A stretch of DNA of 34,544 nucleotides from JACCYQ01 sp036675565. Lineage in GTDB: Bacteria > Bacteroidota > Bacteroidia > Chitinophagales > Chitinophagaceae. A model generated the notes under the pieces. It did not search any database and was not told the origin of the DNA. It saw nothing but the letters and a program-made list of their open reading frames with translations. The position numbers and the translations under genes were made by a program. Within the stretch, counting starts at the first letter, position 1. Each line of letters opens with the position of its first letter. Location: assembly GCA_036675565.1 (NCBI GenBank), contig JAKFER010000100.1, forward strand, positions 1-34,544. Reading direction: 5' to 3'. Of this stretch, positions 7,030-13,813 are shown piece by piece.

Positions 7030-8211
7030 ATGTCTGGGGGAAAGAAAACTCAATCGCCTCGATCCACAACGCTGAACAGGGTCAAACTTGTTCGGGGTGG
7101 CAAGCCCTACTTTGATTGCCTGCTAGATATTATTGAATCTGCCCGCCAAAGTATTCACCTGCAGACTTACATTTATGACGATGATGAAACCGGGGAGTTG
7201 ATAGCTTCTGCATTGAAAGCTGCAGTTAAAAGAAATGTGCAGGTCTACCTGTTGGCAGATGGTTATGCTTCAAAAGCAATGTCGCGATCTTTTATAAATG
7301 GCTTAACTGAAGGAGGTATTCACTTCCGTTTTTTTGATCCCATTTTTAAAAGCAGGTATTTATATTTCGGAAGACGGTTGCATCATAAGGTAGTGGTTGT
7401 AGATGGTTCGTATGCGCTTGTGGGAGGTATAAATATCACTAACCGGTACAATGATAGACCTGGTAAACCGGCATGGCTTGACTTTGCATTGTATACAGAA
7501 GGAGAAGCAGCGAGGCAATTATGCCTGCTTTGCTGGAAAAGCTGGAATAATTTTTACCTGGACAAGGGCCGTACTCCTTGTGACCAAATGGAAACACATT
7601 TTACTTTTCAGCCGCATGAAACCTGTAACGTAAGCTTACAACGCAATGATTGGGTAAGAAGAAAAAATGAAATATCCACTACTTATGTAAATATGATCAG
7701 GAATGCTACATCACATATCGTTTTTTTATGTAGCTACTTTTTGCCGGGCAGTGTGATCAGCAAACAATTGTCTTATGCCACAAAACGGGGCGTCAATATC
7801 AAAGTGATCACTGCCGGTATATCTGATGTACGCATGGCAAAATATGCCGAGCGCCATATGTATGACTGGCTATTAAAAAACAATATAGAACTGTACGAAT
7901 ATCAACCCGGAATATTGCATGGAAAAATTGCAGTGTGTGATAGTCAATGGCTAACAATAGGTTCTTATAATATCAATAATATTAGTGCCTATGCCAGCAT
8001 TGAATTGAACATGAATGTATATAATCCTGCCTTTTCGAAAGGAGTAGAAAAAACACTACAACAAATCATTGATACAGATTGCATACGGATTACCAAAGAA
8101 TGGCAAAGCCGGACAAAAAACCCTCTGACGCAATTGATTCAATGGCTATCGCATGAATTGGTCCGCTTTACCTTGTTCTTATTTACGTTTTACTTCAAAC
8201 ATAAAAACTGA
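7030..8211 (+). CDS. Cardiolipin synthase-like phospholipase D protein
   Basis: The 393-aa product has two HKD motifs: H118-x-K120-x4-D125 (HHKVVVVDGSYALVGG) and H297-x-K299-x4-D304 (HGKIAVCDSQWLTIGSYN). Both are intact, so a phosphatidyl-transfer or hydrolysis reaction through a phospho-histidine intermediate is expected. Bacterial cardiolipin synthases of the ClsB type are of similar size and also lack the N-terminal transmembrane pair. The C-terminal 25 residues are hydrophobic and aromatic (VRFTLFLFTFYF) and could dip into the membrane. It has its own operator (site 3), and the following usp relic has site 4 directly after this stop, so it is probably monocistronic. Confidence 0.9.
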   Translation: MSGGKKTQSPRSTTLNRVKLVRGGKPYFDCLLDIIESARQSIHLQTYIYDDDETGELIASALKAAVKRNVQVYLLADGYASKAMSRSFINGLTEGGIHFRFFDPIFKSRYLYFGRRLHHKVVVVDGSYALVGGINITNRYNDRPGKPAWLDFALYTEGEAARQLCLLCWKSWNNFYLDKGRTPCDQMETHFTFQPHETCNVSLQRNDWVRRKNEISTTYVNMIRNATSHIVFLCSYFLPGSVISKQLSYATKRGVNIKVITAGISDVRMAKYAERHMYDWLLKNNIELYEYQPGILHGKIAVCDSQWLTIGSYNINNISAYASIELNMNVYNPAFSKGVEKTLQQIIDTDCIRITKEWQSRTKNPLTQLIQWLSHELVRFTLFLFTFYFKHKN

Positions 8212-8216
8212 AGCTT

Positions 8217-8283
8217 CCTGACAAGTATCATGCTTTGTGCTGACAAGAGTCGTTTGAGCCAATATTCAATCCAATTAGATTTG
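8217..8283 (+). promoter_or_regulatory. Operator/promoter site 4, ahead of a broken usp
   Basis: CCTGACaagtATCATG (8217-8232) begins 5 bp after the PLD stop. Its centre is exactly 51.5 bp before TAGATTTG (8276-8283). The operator and box are intact even though the gene behind them is decayed; they may now drive the FMN split-barrel gene at 8833. Confidence 0.8.
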
Positions 8284-8789
8284 CTAAGCAAGCACATTTT
8301 TATCCCAACGCAAATAAGACCTCGGATTTTGCTGTACAGATTGCGAAAAAAGCGTCTGCAAAAATTATTCTAATACATACCTGCGATTTGCTTGATATTA
8401 CATTTAAGGACCGTATAAAAATAAAAGAAGAATATAACCAAAAAATAATTGCTGAAAGTGCTTGGTGCCCGGCTTGATATTGTCCATCTTGACTATGAAA
8501 TTGATCCATTTAACGGGAAGAACAGCGTGTTGCCAAACTTATGGAAAAAAATGCCTATGGAAAGATTCGCCTGATGAAACAAAAAGCTGTTATTGAACAT
8601 GCTTTATTAAAACAATTAAGAAAATTCCTGGATGTACATAAACCCCAATGGTTGGTAATGTTTACAAAAGAGCGTAATTTTTGGAATAAGATATTACTGA
8701 GAAGTAAAACTGAAGAAATAGCTAATTTTATGCAGCTGCCATTGCTAAGCTTTAAAAAAAGAATTACTGAAAATCCGCCTAAAAAATAG
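8284..8789 (+). pseudogene. Broken universal stress protein gene
   Basis: Fragments of one UspA protein can be read in successive frames. KHIFIPT (8290-8310) is the first beta-strand, without a start codon. NANKTSDFAVQIAKKAS and IILIHTCDLLD follow in another frame, ending at a TGA near 8479. LGARLDIVHLDYEID is in a third frame, and the C-terminal part (8541-8789) contains WLVMFTKERNFWNKILLRS and FMQLPLLSFKK, the usual end of Bacteroidota Usp proteins. The start codon is gone and at least two frameshifts are present. The last 82 codons are open from ATG 8541 but lack the N-terminal nucleotide-binding strand. Confidence 0.8.
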
Positions 8790-8832
8790 GCCAATCAAAA
8801 TTATTTATGTTTCATTAAATAAATTAAGCAAT

Positions 8833-9306
8833 ATGTTTGGAAATTTAAACCATCATGAGATTGAAGAGGTATTAAAACAACAAATCGTTGGCCATATAGG
8901 ATGCCATGCTAATGATGTAACCTATGTTGTACCAATCAGCTATGTTTATGATGGAACCTACATTTACGGATATACTTTTGAAGGAATGAAACTCAACATG
9001 ATGCGGGCAAATCCAAAAGTTTGTTTCCAGGTCGATAATTTAAGCAATCTGGCTAACTGGCAGAGTGTAGTTACCTGGGGTAGATTTGAAGAATTGGCAG
9101 ATTCAGAGCCACGAAACCAGGCTATTCAAAAATTAATGAGCCGGCATTTGCCAATGATACACAGCGAAACGATGCACATTGCGCCTCAATGGCCATTTCC
9201 TGCATCTGATACAGAAAATTTGAAAGGCATAACCTTCCGGATACGATTAGAAAAAAAGACCGGACGATACGAAAGAAGTTCAGATCAACATTATTTTGCT
9301 ACCTAA
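8833..9306 (+). CDS. FMN-binding split-barrel (PPOX/Nim-like) protein
   Basis: The 157-aa product belongs to the pyridoxamine-phosphate-oxidase-like split-barrel group. The N-terminal helix is NHHEIEEVLKQQIVGHIGCH, strands follow (YVVPISYVYDGTYIYGYT), and then FEGMKLNMMRANPKVCFQVD, the segment that in Nim-type proteins lines the flavin site. Members bind FMN, F420 or haem; which applies here is unknown, and PLP synthesis is unlikely. A paralogue lies at 29368-29823 with the same EGMKxNMMRxNPxVCFxVD signature. It lies 43 bp after the broken usp with no promoter in between, so it probably relies on site 4. Confidence 0.88.
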   Translation: MFGNLNHHEIEEVLKQQIVGHIGCHANDVTYVVPISYVYDGTYIYGYTFEGMKLNMMRANPKVCFQVDNLSNLANWQSVVTWGRFEELADSEPRNQAIQKLMSRHLPMIHSETMHIAPQWPFPASDTENLKGITFRIRLEKKTGRYERSSDQHYFAT

Positions 9307-9441
9307 GGTTCGTCATTGTATAGCAACCTATCAAAACAATCACTTCAGGGATATGGGCCATACTTCACAATTCGTTCATACGGCATCTCACGAAACAAAT
9401 TCAGGTAGCTGCGCAAACCAATGAGAACTGTCAGGATTTTT

Positions 9442-9486
9442 TCTGATAGTGGTCATTTATACCGTATATCCTGTCAGTTAGATTTG
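9442..9486 (+). promoter_or_regulatory. Operator/promoter site 5, upstream of DUF892 gene
   Basis: TCTGATagtgGTCATT (9442-9457) has its centre exactly 29.5 bp before TAGATTTG (9479-9486), repeating the geometry of site 2. ATG 9506 follows. The rest of 9307-9441 shows no gene. Confidence 0.8.
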
Positions 9487-9505
9487 TACAAAAAATATAT
9501 AAATC

Positions 9506-10036
9506 ATGAAAGAGGATGTCCCGACAATTACTACACTACATGACCTGGCAGATTATGATGCCCGCAAACTCGCCAGCGCAGAAAGGCAGGTTGAAAGTAT
9601 CTTACCAGATTGGATAAACAAAGCCGTATCTGTAACGTTTAAAAGCATATTGCAGCAATACCTGGATTTTGTAAAAAAGCAAAATGAAAAAGTTCAGGAT
9701 TTTGTAAATGAAGAAAATATCAATTCGCTTAGCCGGATCAACCATGTTATGCAGTCATTTATCATAGAAACAAGAGAAAGAGTGAACAACTGCACGGATT
9801 TGGAGGTTCAAGATGCCTGTTTGCTTGCGAGTATCCAGGGTATCAATCATTATAAAATAAGTATGTATGGCACGGCTGCTGCATTTGCAAAAGCGCTAGG
9901 TAATGATAAATACGCTGTCATTTTTCAAGAAGCTGAAGTGAACGAAAAACAAATTGATGAAAAGCTTTCACTGGTAGCTGAACATGAAATAAATAATAAA
10001 GCACGATCACCTATTGTATTATCCAATAAAAGCTGA
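9506..10036 (+). CDS. DUF892 (YciF-type) ferritin-like protein
   Basis: The 176-aa all-helical protein matches the DUF892 layout: TLHDLADYDARKLASAERQV, a second helix with LQQYLDFVKKQNEKVQDF, then DACLLASIQGINHYKISMYG and the last helix (EAEVNEKQIDEKLSLVA). DUF892 proteins are cytoplasmic stress proteins with a ferritin-like four-helix fold. The helix that usually carries the metal-ligand pair (E-H-Y-E) here reads N-H-Y-K, and the first helix has D-Y-D-A-R where Y-D/S-x-E is common. A di-iron centre is therefore probably incomplete, and the protein may have a structural role. Operator site 5 places it in the regulon. Confidence 0.85.
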   Translation: MKEDVPTITTLHDLADYDARKLASAERQVESILPDWINKAVSVTFKSILQQYLDFVKKQNEKVQDFVNEENINSLSRINHVMQSFIIETRERVNNCTDLEVQDACLLASIQGINHYKISMYGTAAAFAKALGNDKYAVIFQEAEVNEKQIDEKLSLVAEHEINNKARSPIVLSNKS

Positions 10037-10182
10037 ATAAGCAGATTTGCATTTTTAACAGGAAGTAAATATATATGTTGTAAATCTATCTTAACAGGAA
10101 GATATTTTTACACTTGAAAGCAAAGGCCTTGGGTTATTAGAACAGCAAAACCTGAAAGTATAAAATTCAACAAAGCCAATAG

Positions 10183-10249
10183 CCTGATCAACATCATTGA
10201 TTATACTGACTATCGTCTTTGATTGCTTTGCCCACTGGAAATACATTTG
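10183..10249 (+). promoter_or_regulatory. Operator/promoter site 6, upstream of hsp20
   Basis: CCTGATcaacATCATT (10183-10198) is a full consensus match. TACATTTG (10242-10249), a perfect -7 box, begins exactly 51.5 bp from its centre. The leader to ATG 10294 is about 38 nt, longer than at other sites, and carries a strong Shine-Dalgarno sequence. Confidence 0.85.
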
Positions 10250-10282
10250 CCAAACAAACAATAATTTAAAATATTAAAAAAC

Positions 10283-10289
10283 AAGGAGG
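10283..10289 (+). promoter_or_regulatory. Unusually strong Shine-Dalgarno sequence
   Basis: AAGGAGG lies 4 bp before the hsp20 ATG (10294). Nearly all other genes here have A-rich leaders without an SD sequence, as is usual in Bacteroidota, so this suggests selection for high translation and fixes the start. Confidence 0.75.
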
Positions 10290-10293
10290 TTTT

Positions 10294-10737
10294 ATGGGAA
10301 CTCAAGCATTAGCCAAATTGAGCGAAAGAATGCCATCTGTATTTGATGATTTTTTCAGGCCCTGGAACGAATGGTTTGACAACAGTGGTCTTTTGGGACG
10401 GGCAATGAATGTACCGGCAGTGAACATCACTGAGCAAAAAGATGATTACCTGGTCTCACTGGCAGCACCTGGTTTGAAAAAAGAGGATTTCAAAATTGAT
10501 GTAGATGGTAATATGCTTACCATCAGCAGTGAAAAGGAACAAAGCAGAGAAGAAAAGGATAAAAAATTTACACGGAGGGAGTACAGCTACTCATCTTTCA
10601 GCCGCAGTTTTACCCTGCCCGACGAGGTTAATAAAGAAAAAATTGATGCCAGGTATGAAGACGGCGTACTGAAAATTTCACTACCCCGTAAAGAGGAGAC
10701 TAAAAAACCTGCAGCGAAACACATCGCTGTTAAATAA
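10294..10737 (+). CDS. Small heat-shock protein, Hsp20/alpha-crystallin
   Basis: The 147-aa product is a classic small heat-shock protein: a short N-terminal arm (FDDFFRPWNEWFDNSG), the alpha-crystallin domain from about residue 45 to 135 (VNITEQKDDYLVSLAAPGLK, LTISSEKEQ, REYSYSSFSRSFTLPD, ARYEDGVLKISLP) with the A-x-x-x-n-G-V-L motif at the end, and a basic Lys-rich tail. A standard I-x-I/V oligomerisation motif is represented only by HIAVK at the terminus. It is an ATP-independent holdase for unfolded proteins in the cytoplasm. The gene is monocistronic, with operator site 6 upstream and a hairpin terminator downstream. Confidence 0.96.
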   Translation: MGTQALAKLSERMPSVFDDFFRPWNEWFDNSGLLGRAMNVPAVNITEQKDDYLVSLAAPGLKKEDFKIDVDGNMLTISSEKEQSREEKDKKFTRREYSYSSFSRSFTLPDEVNKEKIDARYEDGVLKISLPRKEETKKPAAKHIAVK

Positions 10738-10759
10738 ACCAGCTACAGTATGGCTTACC

Positions 10760-10790
10760 GCCCCGTCACACAGGGAGACGGGGCATTTTA
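10760..10790 (+). terminator. Rho-independent terminator after hsp20
   Basis: GCCCCGTC (10760-10767) pairs with GACGGGGC (10777-10784): 8 bp with a 9-nt loop, followed by a short T-containing tail (ATTTTA). The hairpin starts 22 bp after the hsp20 stop. Confidence 0.85.
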
Positions 10791-10853
10791 TATTCCTTAT
10801 TTGACAAAGAATATTTTCAAGGTTACAATACCACTGATAAAACCGTGTCACTT

Positions 10854-10920
10854 TATGATCACAATCAGATTTATTAATGACAAGAACTATTCCTCTGGCG
10901 TTTTAACAGCAATACCTTTA
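10854..10920 (+). promoter_or_regulatory. Operator/promoter site 7
   Basis: TATGATcacaATCAGA (10854-10869) has the core TGAT-N4-ATCA. TACCTTTA (10913-10920) starts exactly 51.5 bp from its centre and differs from TAnnTTTG only in the last base, as at site 10. ATG 10940 follows after a leader of about 13 nt. Confidence 0.7.
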
Positions 10921-10939
10921 TAAGTATAAATCAATTTTT

Positions 10940-11368
10940 ATGGTCCCTGTGTATAACAAGAGTGCTAAAACCTGGATTACTATGCCAGAAATTAAATTAA
11001 AACAACTTCAGTTTGAAAATAATACCTGGAAAAGATTGCTGTGCTTCATGATGGATGAAAATATTCACATGAAAAACAGGATTGCAGAAATTCTTAAGAC
11101 CGCTGTAGAAAAAAACATGCTGGAAGAAATAGAGAATTTTCAAAACAGTTTTATAAGGCAGGATGATCTTATTGGTTTATTAAGAAATGACACTTTCGAA
11201 TTGGATAGATTATTAGTAAGAGAAAAATTTGAGGACGGAAAAATCAAAAAAATGATTGACGAACAACTCAAAGAGCTCCGTAATAATATAAACATTGCCG
11301 AAAAACAATTCAGCAAATTGAAATCAGAATTTAATAACTACCTGTTGGAAAATATAGAACAAAAGTGA
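10940..11368 (+). CDS. Helical/coiled-coil protein, unknown, 142 aa
   Basis: There is no signal peptide or membrane segment. From residue 15 on the protein is almost entirely helical and strongly charged: PEIKLKQLQFENNTWKRLL, MKNRIAEILKTAVEKNMLEE, then two long amphipathic stretches (LDRLLVREKFEDGKIKKMID and LRNNINIAEKQFSKLKSEF) with heptad spacing suggesting a coiled coil. I do not recognise a family. ATG 10940 is chosen because it fits the short-leader pattern behind site 7, but ATG 10982 (MPEIKL) is a reasonable alternative. Its stop overlaps the GTG of the following transpeptidase relic. Confidence 0.75.
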   Translation: MVPVYNKSAKTWITMPEIKLKQLQFENNTWKRLLCFMMDENIHMKNRIAEILKTAVEKNMLEEIENFQNSFIRQDDLIGLLRNDTFELDRLLVREKFEDGKIKKMIDEQLKELRNNINIAEKQFSKLKSEFNNYLLENIEQK

Positions 11369-11799
11369 AGATTAGTATTAGCAAAACCAGGCTGGCAATA
11401 GTAGTGGTCCATCTCTTAAGCATTCCCGCTTTCGCTCAAATTATCCCCGCTCAGATACGCCAATTTGTCTCAGATAATAAAAATATCAATAAAGCACAGG
11501 CCTGCATGATACTTCCAGAAAAAGCCTTTTTACATTAAACAAACGCTTTTTCAGCTATGGTTGCATGCGGATGGAAAAACCAATGGAATTAGGCCATCTC
11601 ATTTTAAAGAATAATCACATTGCAATAGATACATTGGAGCAAAAAGGATGTCTGCGAAATCAATCTCCTATCGTTGTAAATGCTGATGAACATATGCCGG
11701 TTATTGTATGGTACAACCCGGTTGACATTGATGATACAGGGCGAATACAATTTTATGAAGATGTGTATGAAAAAATTTGACTGGATGAAAAGGAAATAA
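11365..11799 (+). pseudogene. Collapsed L,D-transpeptidase gene (N- and C-terminal ends only)
   Basis: The first open part (GTG 11365 to stop 11536-11538, 57 codons) encodes a good signal peptide ending LSIPAFAQ. The second part, in another frame from about 11545, reads FFSYGCMRMEKPMELGHLIL, which matches the catalytic S-H-G-C-x-R-x-E-x-P-x-E-L motif of YkuD-type transpeptidases, and then VIVWYNPVDIDDTGRIQFYE and DVYEK, matching the family's conserved tail. A final frameshift near 11775 gives FDWMKRK and a stop at 11797-11799. The usual 400 or more residues between signal peptide and catalytic motif are missing and the catalytic-motif His is Tyr. Joining the two parts into one ancestral gene is inference. 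Confidence 0.65.
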
Positions 11800-11957
11800 A
11801 TGAATAGAGTTTTTAGCGAATGCGGATGCCAGTTCTTCTGTTGGATATTAAGGAACAACTTTGCTCACATTATAATTAAAATTCAAAGTGAGCATGAATA
11901 AAATCGGTCACTGCTTCCCGGCTTTTACTAATTTTTGTGATCTGAATCATTCAATCT

Positions 11958-12002
11958 CCTGACTGTAATCATTTTTTGACAATGAGTCACCAACGAAATT
12001 TA
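11958..12002 (+). promoter_or_regulatory. Operator/promoter site 8
   Basis: CCTGACtgtaATCATT (11958-11973) is a full consensus match. At exactly 29.5 bp from its centre is GAAATTTA (11995-12002), a weak -7 box (first base G, last base A). ATG 12018 follows after a leader of about 9 nt. A second near-palindrome, TGACaatgaGTCA, with a 5-nt centre lies at 11977-11989. Confidence 0.7.
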
Positions 12003-12017
12003 GTACAAAAATAGGTT

Positions 12018-12503
12018 ATGACGGAAACACACTTGCATTTATTGATTACTCACCTTCCAATTTTCGGCTCAATACTAGGTGGTCTCGTTTTAGCATACGG
12101 ATTGTTGACTAAAAGTAATCACGCCAAAATCGCCTCTTATGGCCTTTTAATAATTTCCTCTATCGGGGCAGGCATTTCATACCTGACGGGAGAACAAGCC
12201 GAAGAGACGGCAGAAGCAATTCAAGGTGTAGCAAAAGATATGATAGACCAGCATGAAGGCTTTGCCGTATTTGCATTGATAGCTTTAATCATATCAGGCG
12301 TTGCATCAATCTTTGGACTTTTCCTGACTTTACGAAAATCTTCTTTAATAAAATCAGTAGCATTGATTACCCTGTTTATTTCCCTTACTGGTTTCGTTTT
12401 AGTTGCAAGAACCGGTTATTTAGGCGGGCAAATAAGGCATACTGAAATTAACTCTAATCCTGTATTGAAACAGCAAAGTGCCCTTACTGCTAAGCCCTTT
12501 TAA
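12018..12503 (+). CDS. DUF2231-like membrane protein
   Basis: The 161-aa product has four hydrophobic helices: 10-30 (LITHLPIFGSILGGLVLAYG), 37-57 (IASYGLLIISSIGAGISYLT), 84-106 (FAVFALIALIISGVASIFGL) and 113-132. The opening H-L-H-L-L-I-T-H-L-P-I resembles the H-P-x-x-V-H-F-P motif of DUF2231 proteins, whose paired His residues have been suspected of haem or metal binding. An acidic loop (EQAEETAEAIQG) separates helices 2 and 3, and the final part has TGYLGGQIRHTE. The function is unknown. It forms a two-gene unit with the DUF2892 gene 17 bp downstream, behind site 8. Confidence 0.78.
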   Translation: MTETHLHLLITHLPIFGSILGGLVLAYGLLTKSNHAKIASYGLLIISSIGAGISYLTGEQAEETAEAIQGVAKDMIDQHEGFAVFALIALIISGVASIFGLFLTLRKSSLIKSVALITLFISLTGFVLVARTGYLGGQIRHTEINSNPVLKQQSALTAKPF

Positions 12504-12520
12504 AAATTAAAAACAACTAT

Positions 12521-12739
12521 ATGACATGTAATGTTGGTAAAGTAGACAAGACTGCCCGGATTATAGTAGGTATTCTAATCGGAGCCACCGGGTTTTATTT
12601 CAGATCATGGTGGGGGCTTGCAGCCTTGGTACCATTGATTACCGCTTTTACAGGTATATGTCCCTTATATAAATTACTGGGAATTAATACTTGTAAATCC
12701 AAAACCAGCATAGACTATAACCAGGGAAATATAGAGTAA
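12521..12739 (+). CDS. DUF2892 (YgaP-like) membrane protein
   Basis: The 72-aa product has the DUF2892 pattern: MTCNVGKVDKTARIIVGILI, then a hydrophobic pair (GATGFYFRSWWGLAALVPL, then ITAFTGICPLYKLLGINTC). The N-V-G-x-x-D-R/K-x-x-R opening and the G-x-C-P-x-Y-x-x-L-G-I-x-T motif are both present, each with a Cys. In some bacteria this domain is fused to rhodanese (YgaP), which suggests but does not prove a link to sulfur chemistry. It is the last gene before convergence with the regulator gene. Confidence 0.88.
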   Translation: MTCNVGKVDKTARIIVGILIGATGFYFRSWWGLAALVPLITAFTGICPLYKLLGINTCKSKTSIDYNQGNIE

Positions 12740-12786
12740 GTAAATTCCCTGCCTCACTAATTTACCAGGTACTCTAGTTTTTTTTG
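12732..12786 (+). terminator. Hairpin between convergent genes
   Basis: A broken stem, TAGAGTA (12732-12738) + GTAAATT (12740-12746) pairing with AATTTAC (12759-12765) + TACTCTA (12770-12776), is followed on the plus strand by a run of eight or more T (from 12778). It overlaps the last codons of both convergent genes and should terminate the plus transcript. The minus direction lacks a T tail. Confidence 0.6.
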
Positions 12787-13812
12787 ATTGATAATCATAA
12801 TATTTCCATCTTTCATATCAATGAGCTTCTCACTTCGAAAATCACTGAGTGTACGTATAACTGATTCGGTAGCGGTACCAGCAATTGTGGCAAGATTTTC
12901 CCGGCTGATGTCAATGCTGAAATTTACTTCTTCCTTTTGGTATTTTCGTTGCAACAGCAAAATTGCATCGGCCACTTTTTTACGCAGCGAATTATAAGCT
13001 AATCCTACTAACTGATTTTCCTTTTCAGTAATATTTTTAGCCAGCAGTTGTATAAATTTTTGCGCTACCTGTGTGTTCTTGTTCACTAATTCGTCAAAAT
13101 CTTCTTTAGGTATTACGGCTAATTCGCTTTCCTCCAGGGCTTCTGTCGTATCCTTATATACCGTACCTCCCAGCAGGGCAATATGCCCCAGGAAATCACC
13201 GGTGCAAAACAGTTCTGTTATCAGTTCCTTGCCATCTTCGTTTGTTTTATAAGCTTTTATTTTTCCTTTTACAACATAATATAACCTGTTAGGATGATTT
13301 CCTTCTGAATAAATTATTTGTTTCTTCTTATACTTGTTAATATTGCGGCCCTCAGTAAGTGAGAGAAGAGCCTCCTTACCAAAAGTAGCCTGCATTAAAT
13401 CCGTCAGGCCGTCCAGTCCCGGGGATAACTCCTGTTTTAAAAGCTCAAGTTTTTTCAGCCGGCTATCAACGGCGTTGAGAAGTTCAGTTCCATCAAAAGG
13501 TTTCGTAATATAATCATCAGCGCCGAGTTCCATTCCTTTGCGGAAATCACTTCGTTCTGTTTTGGCTGTTAAAAAAATAAATGGTGTATTTTTTATACCC
13601 TCATTTTTATGAATAGCGTGCAATACTCCATATCCATCCAATACGGGCATCAAAATATCACAAATGATTAAATCCGGCTTGTGTTCAATGGCCAATTCCA
13701 CACCCTGTTTACCATTTTCCGCCGTGATGACTTTATAACCTGGTAACTCCAATATTTCTGCCGTGTTTTCACGAATGTCGGCATTGTCTTCGATAAGCAA
13801 AATCTTTTTCAT
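12757..13812 (-). CDS. REC-CRP fused response regulator
   Basis: The 351-aa product combines a receiver domain (1-125: E7/D8 acidic pair, phosphorylation site D52 in ICDILMP, T82, K104), a CRP/FNR effector barrel (about 150-265: YYVVKGKIKAYKTNEDGKEL, LFCTGDFLGHIALLGG) and a CRP-type helix-turn-helix (about 285-351). The recognition helix has E-S-V-I-R, keeping the Glu and Arg that in CRP and FNR read the TGA core. There are no FNR-type N-terminal cysteines, so any oxygen signal must come through the kinase. The gene starts 1 bp after the kinase stop. It is the best candidate reader of the TGAYN4RTCA operators. A decayed copy lies at 599-1653. Confidence 0.93.
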   Translation of the reverse strand: MKKILLIEDNADIRENTAEILELPGYKVITAENGKQGVELAIEHKPDLIICDILMPVLDGYGVLHAIHKNEGIKNTPFIFLTAKTERSDFRKGMELGADDYITKPFDGTELLNAVDSRLKKLELLKQELSPGLDGLTDLMQATFGKEALLSLTEGRNINKYKKKQIIYSEGNHPNRLYYVVKGKIKAYKTNEDGKELITELFCTGDFLGHIALLGGTVYKDTTEALEESELAVIPKEDFDELVNKNTQVAQKFIQLLAKNITEKENQLVGLAYNSLRKKVADAILLLQRKYQKEEVNFSIDISRENLATIAGTATESVIRTLSDFRSEKLIDMKDGNIMIINQKKLEYLVN

Positions 13813-13813
13813 A

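Noticed and set aside
10055..10101. Direct repeat TTAACAGGAAG (10055-10065 and 10091-10101).
   Set aside because: Only 11 bp and two copies, with no relation to other features.
11862..11894. Inverted repeat TGCTCAC...GTGAGCA with a 19-nt AT-rich spacer.
   Set aside because: Long spacer and no T-run; neither a good terminator nor like the shared operator.
11977..11989. TGACaatgaGTCA as a second operator before 12018.
   Set aside because: The centre is 5 nt and not 4, and the full-consensus site at 11958-11973 is at the right spacing.
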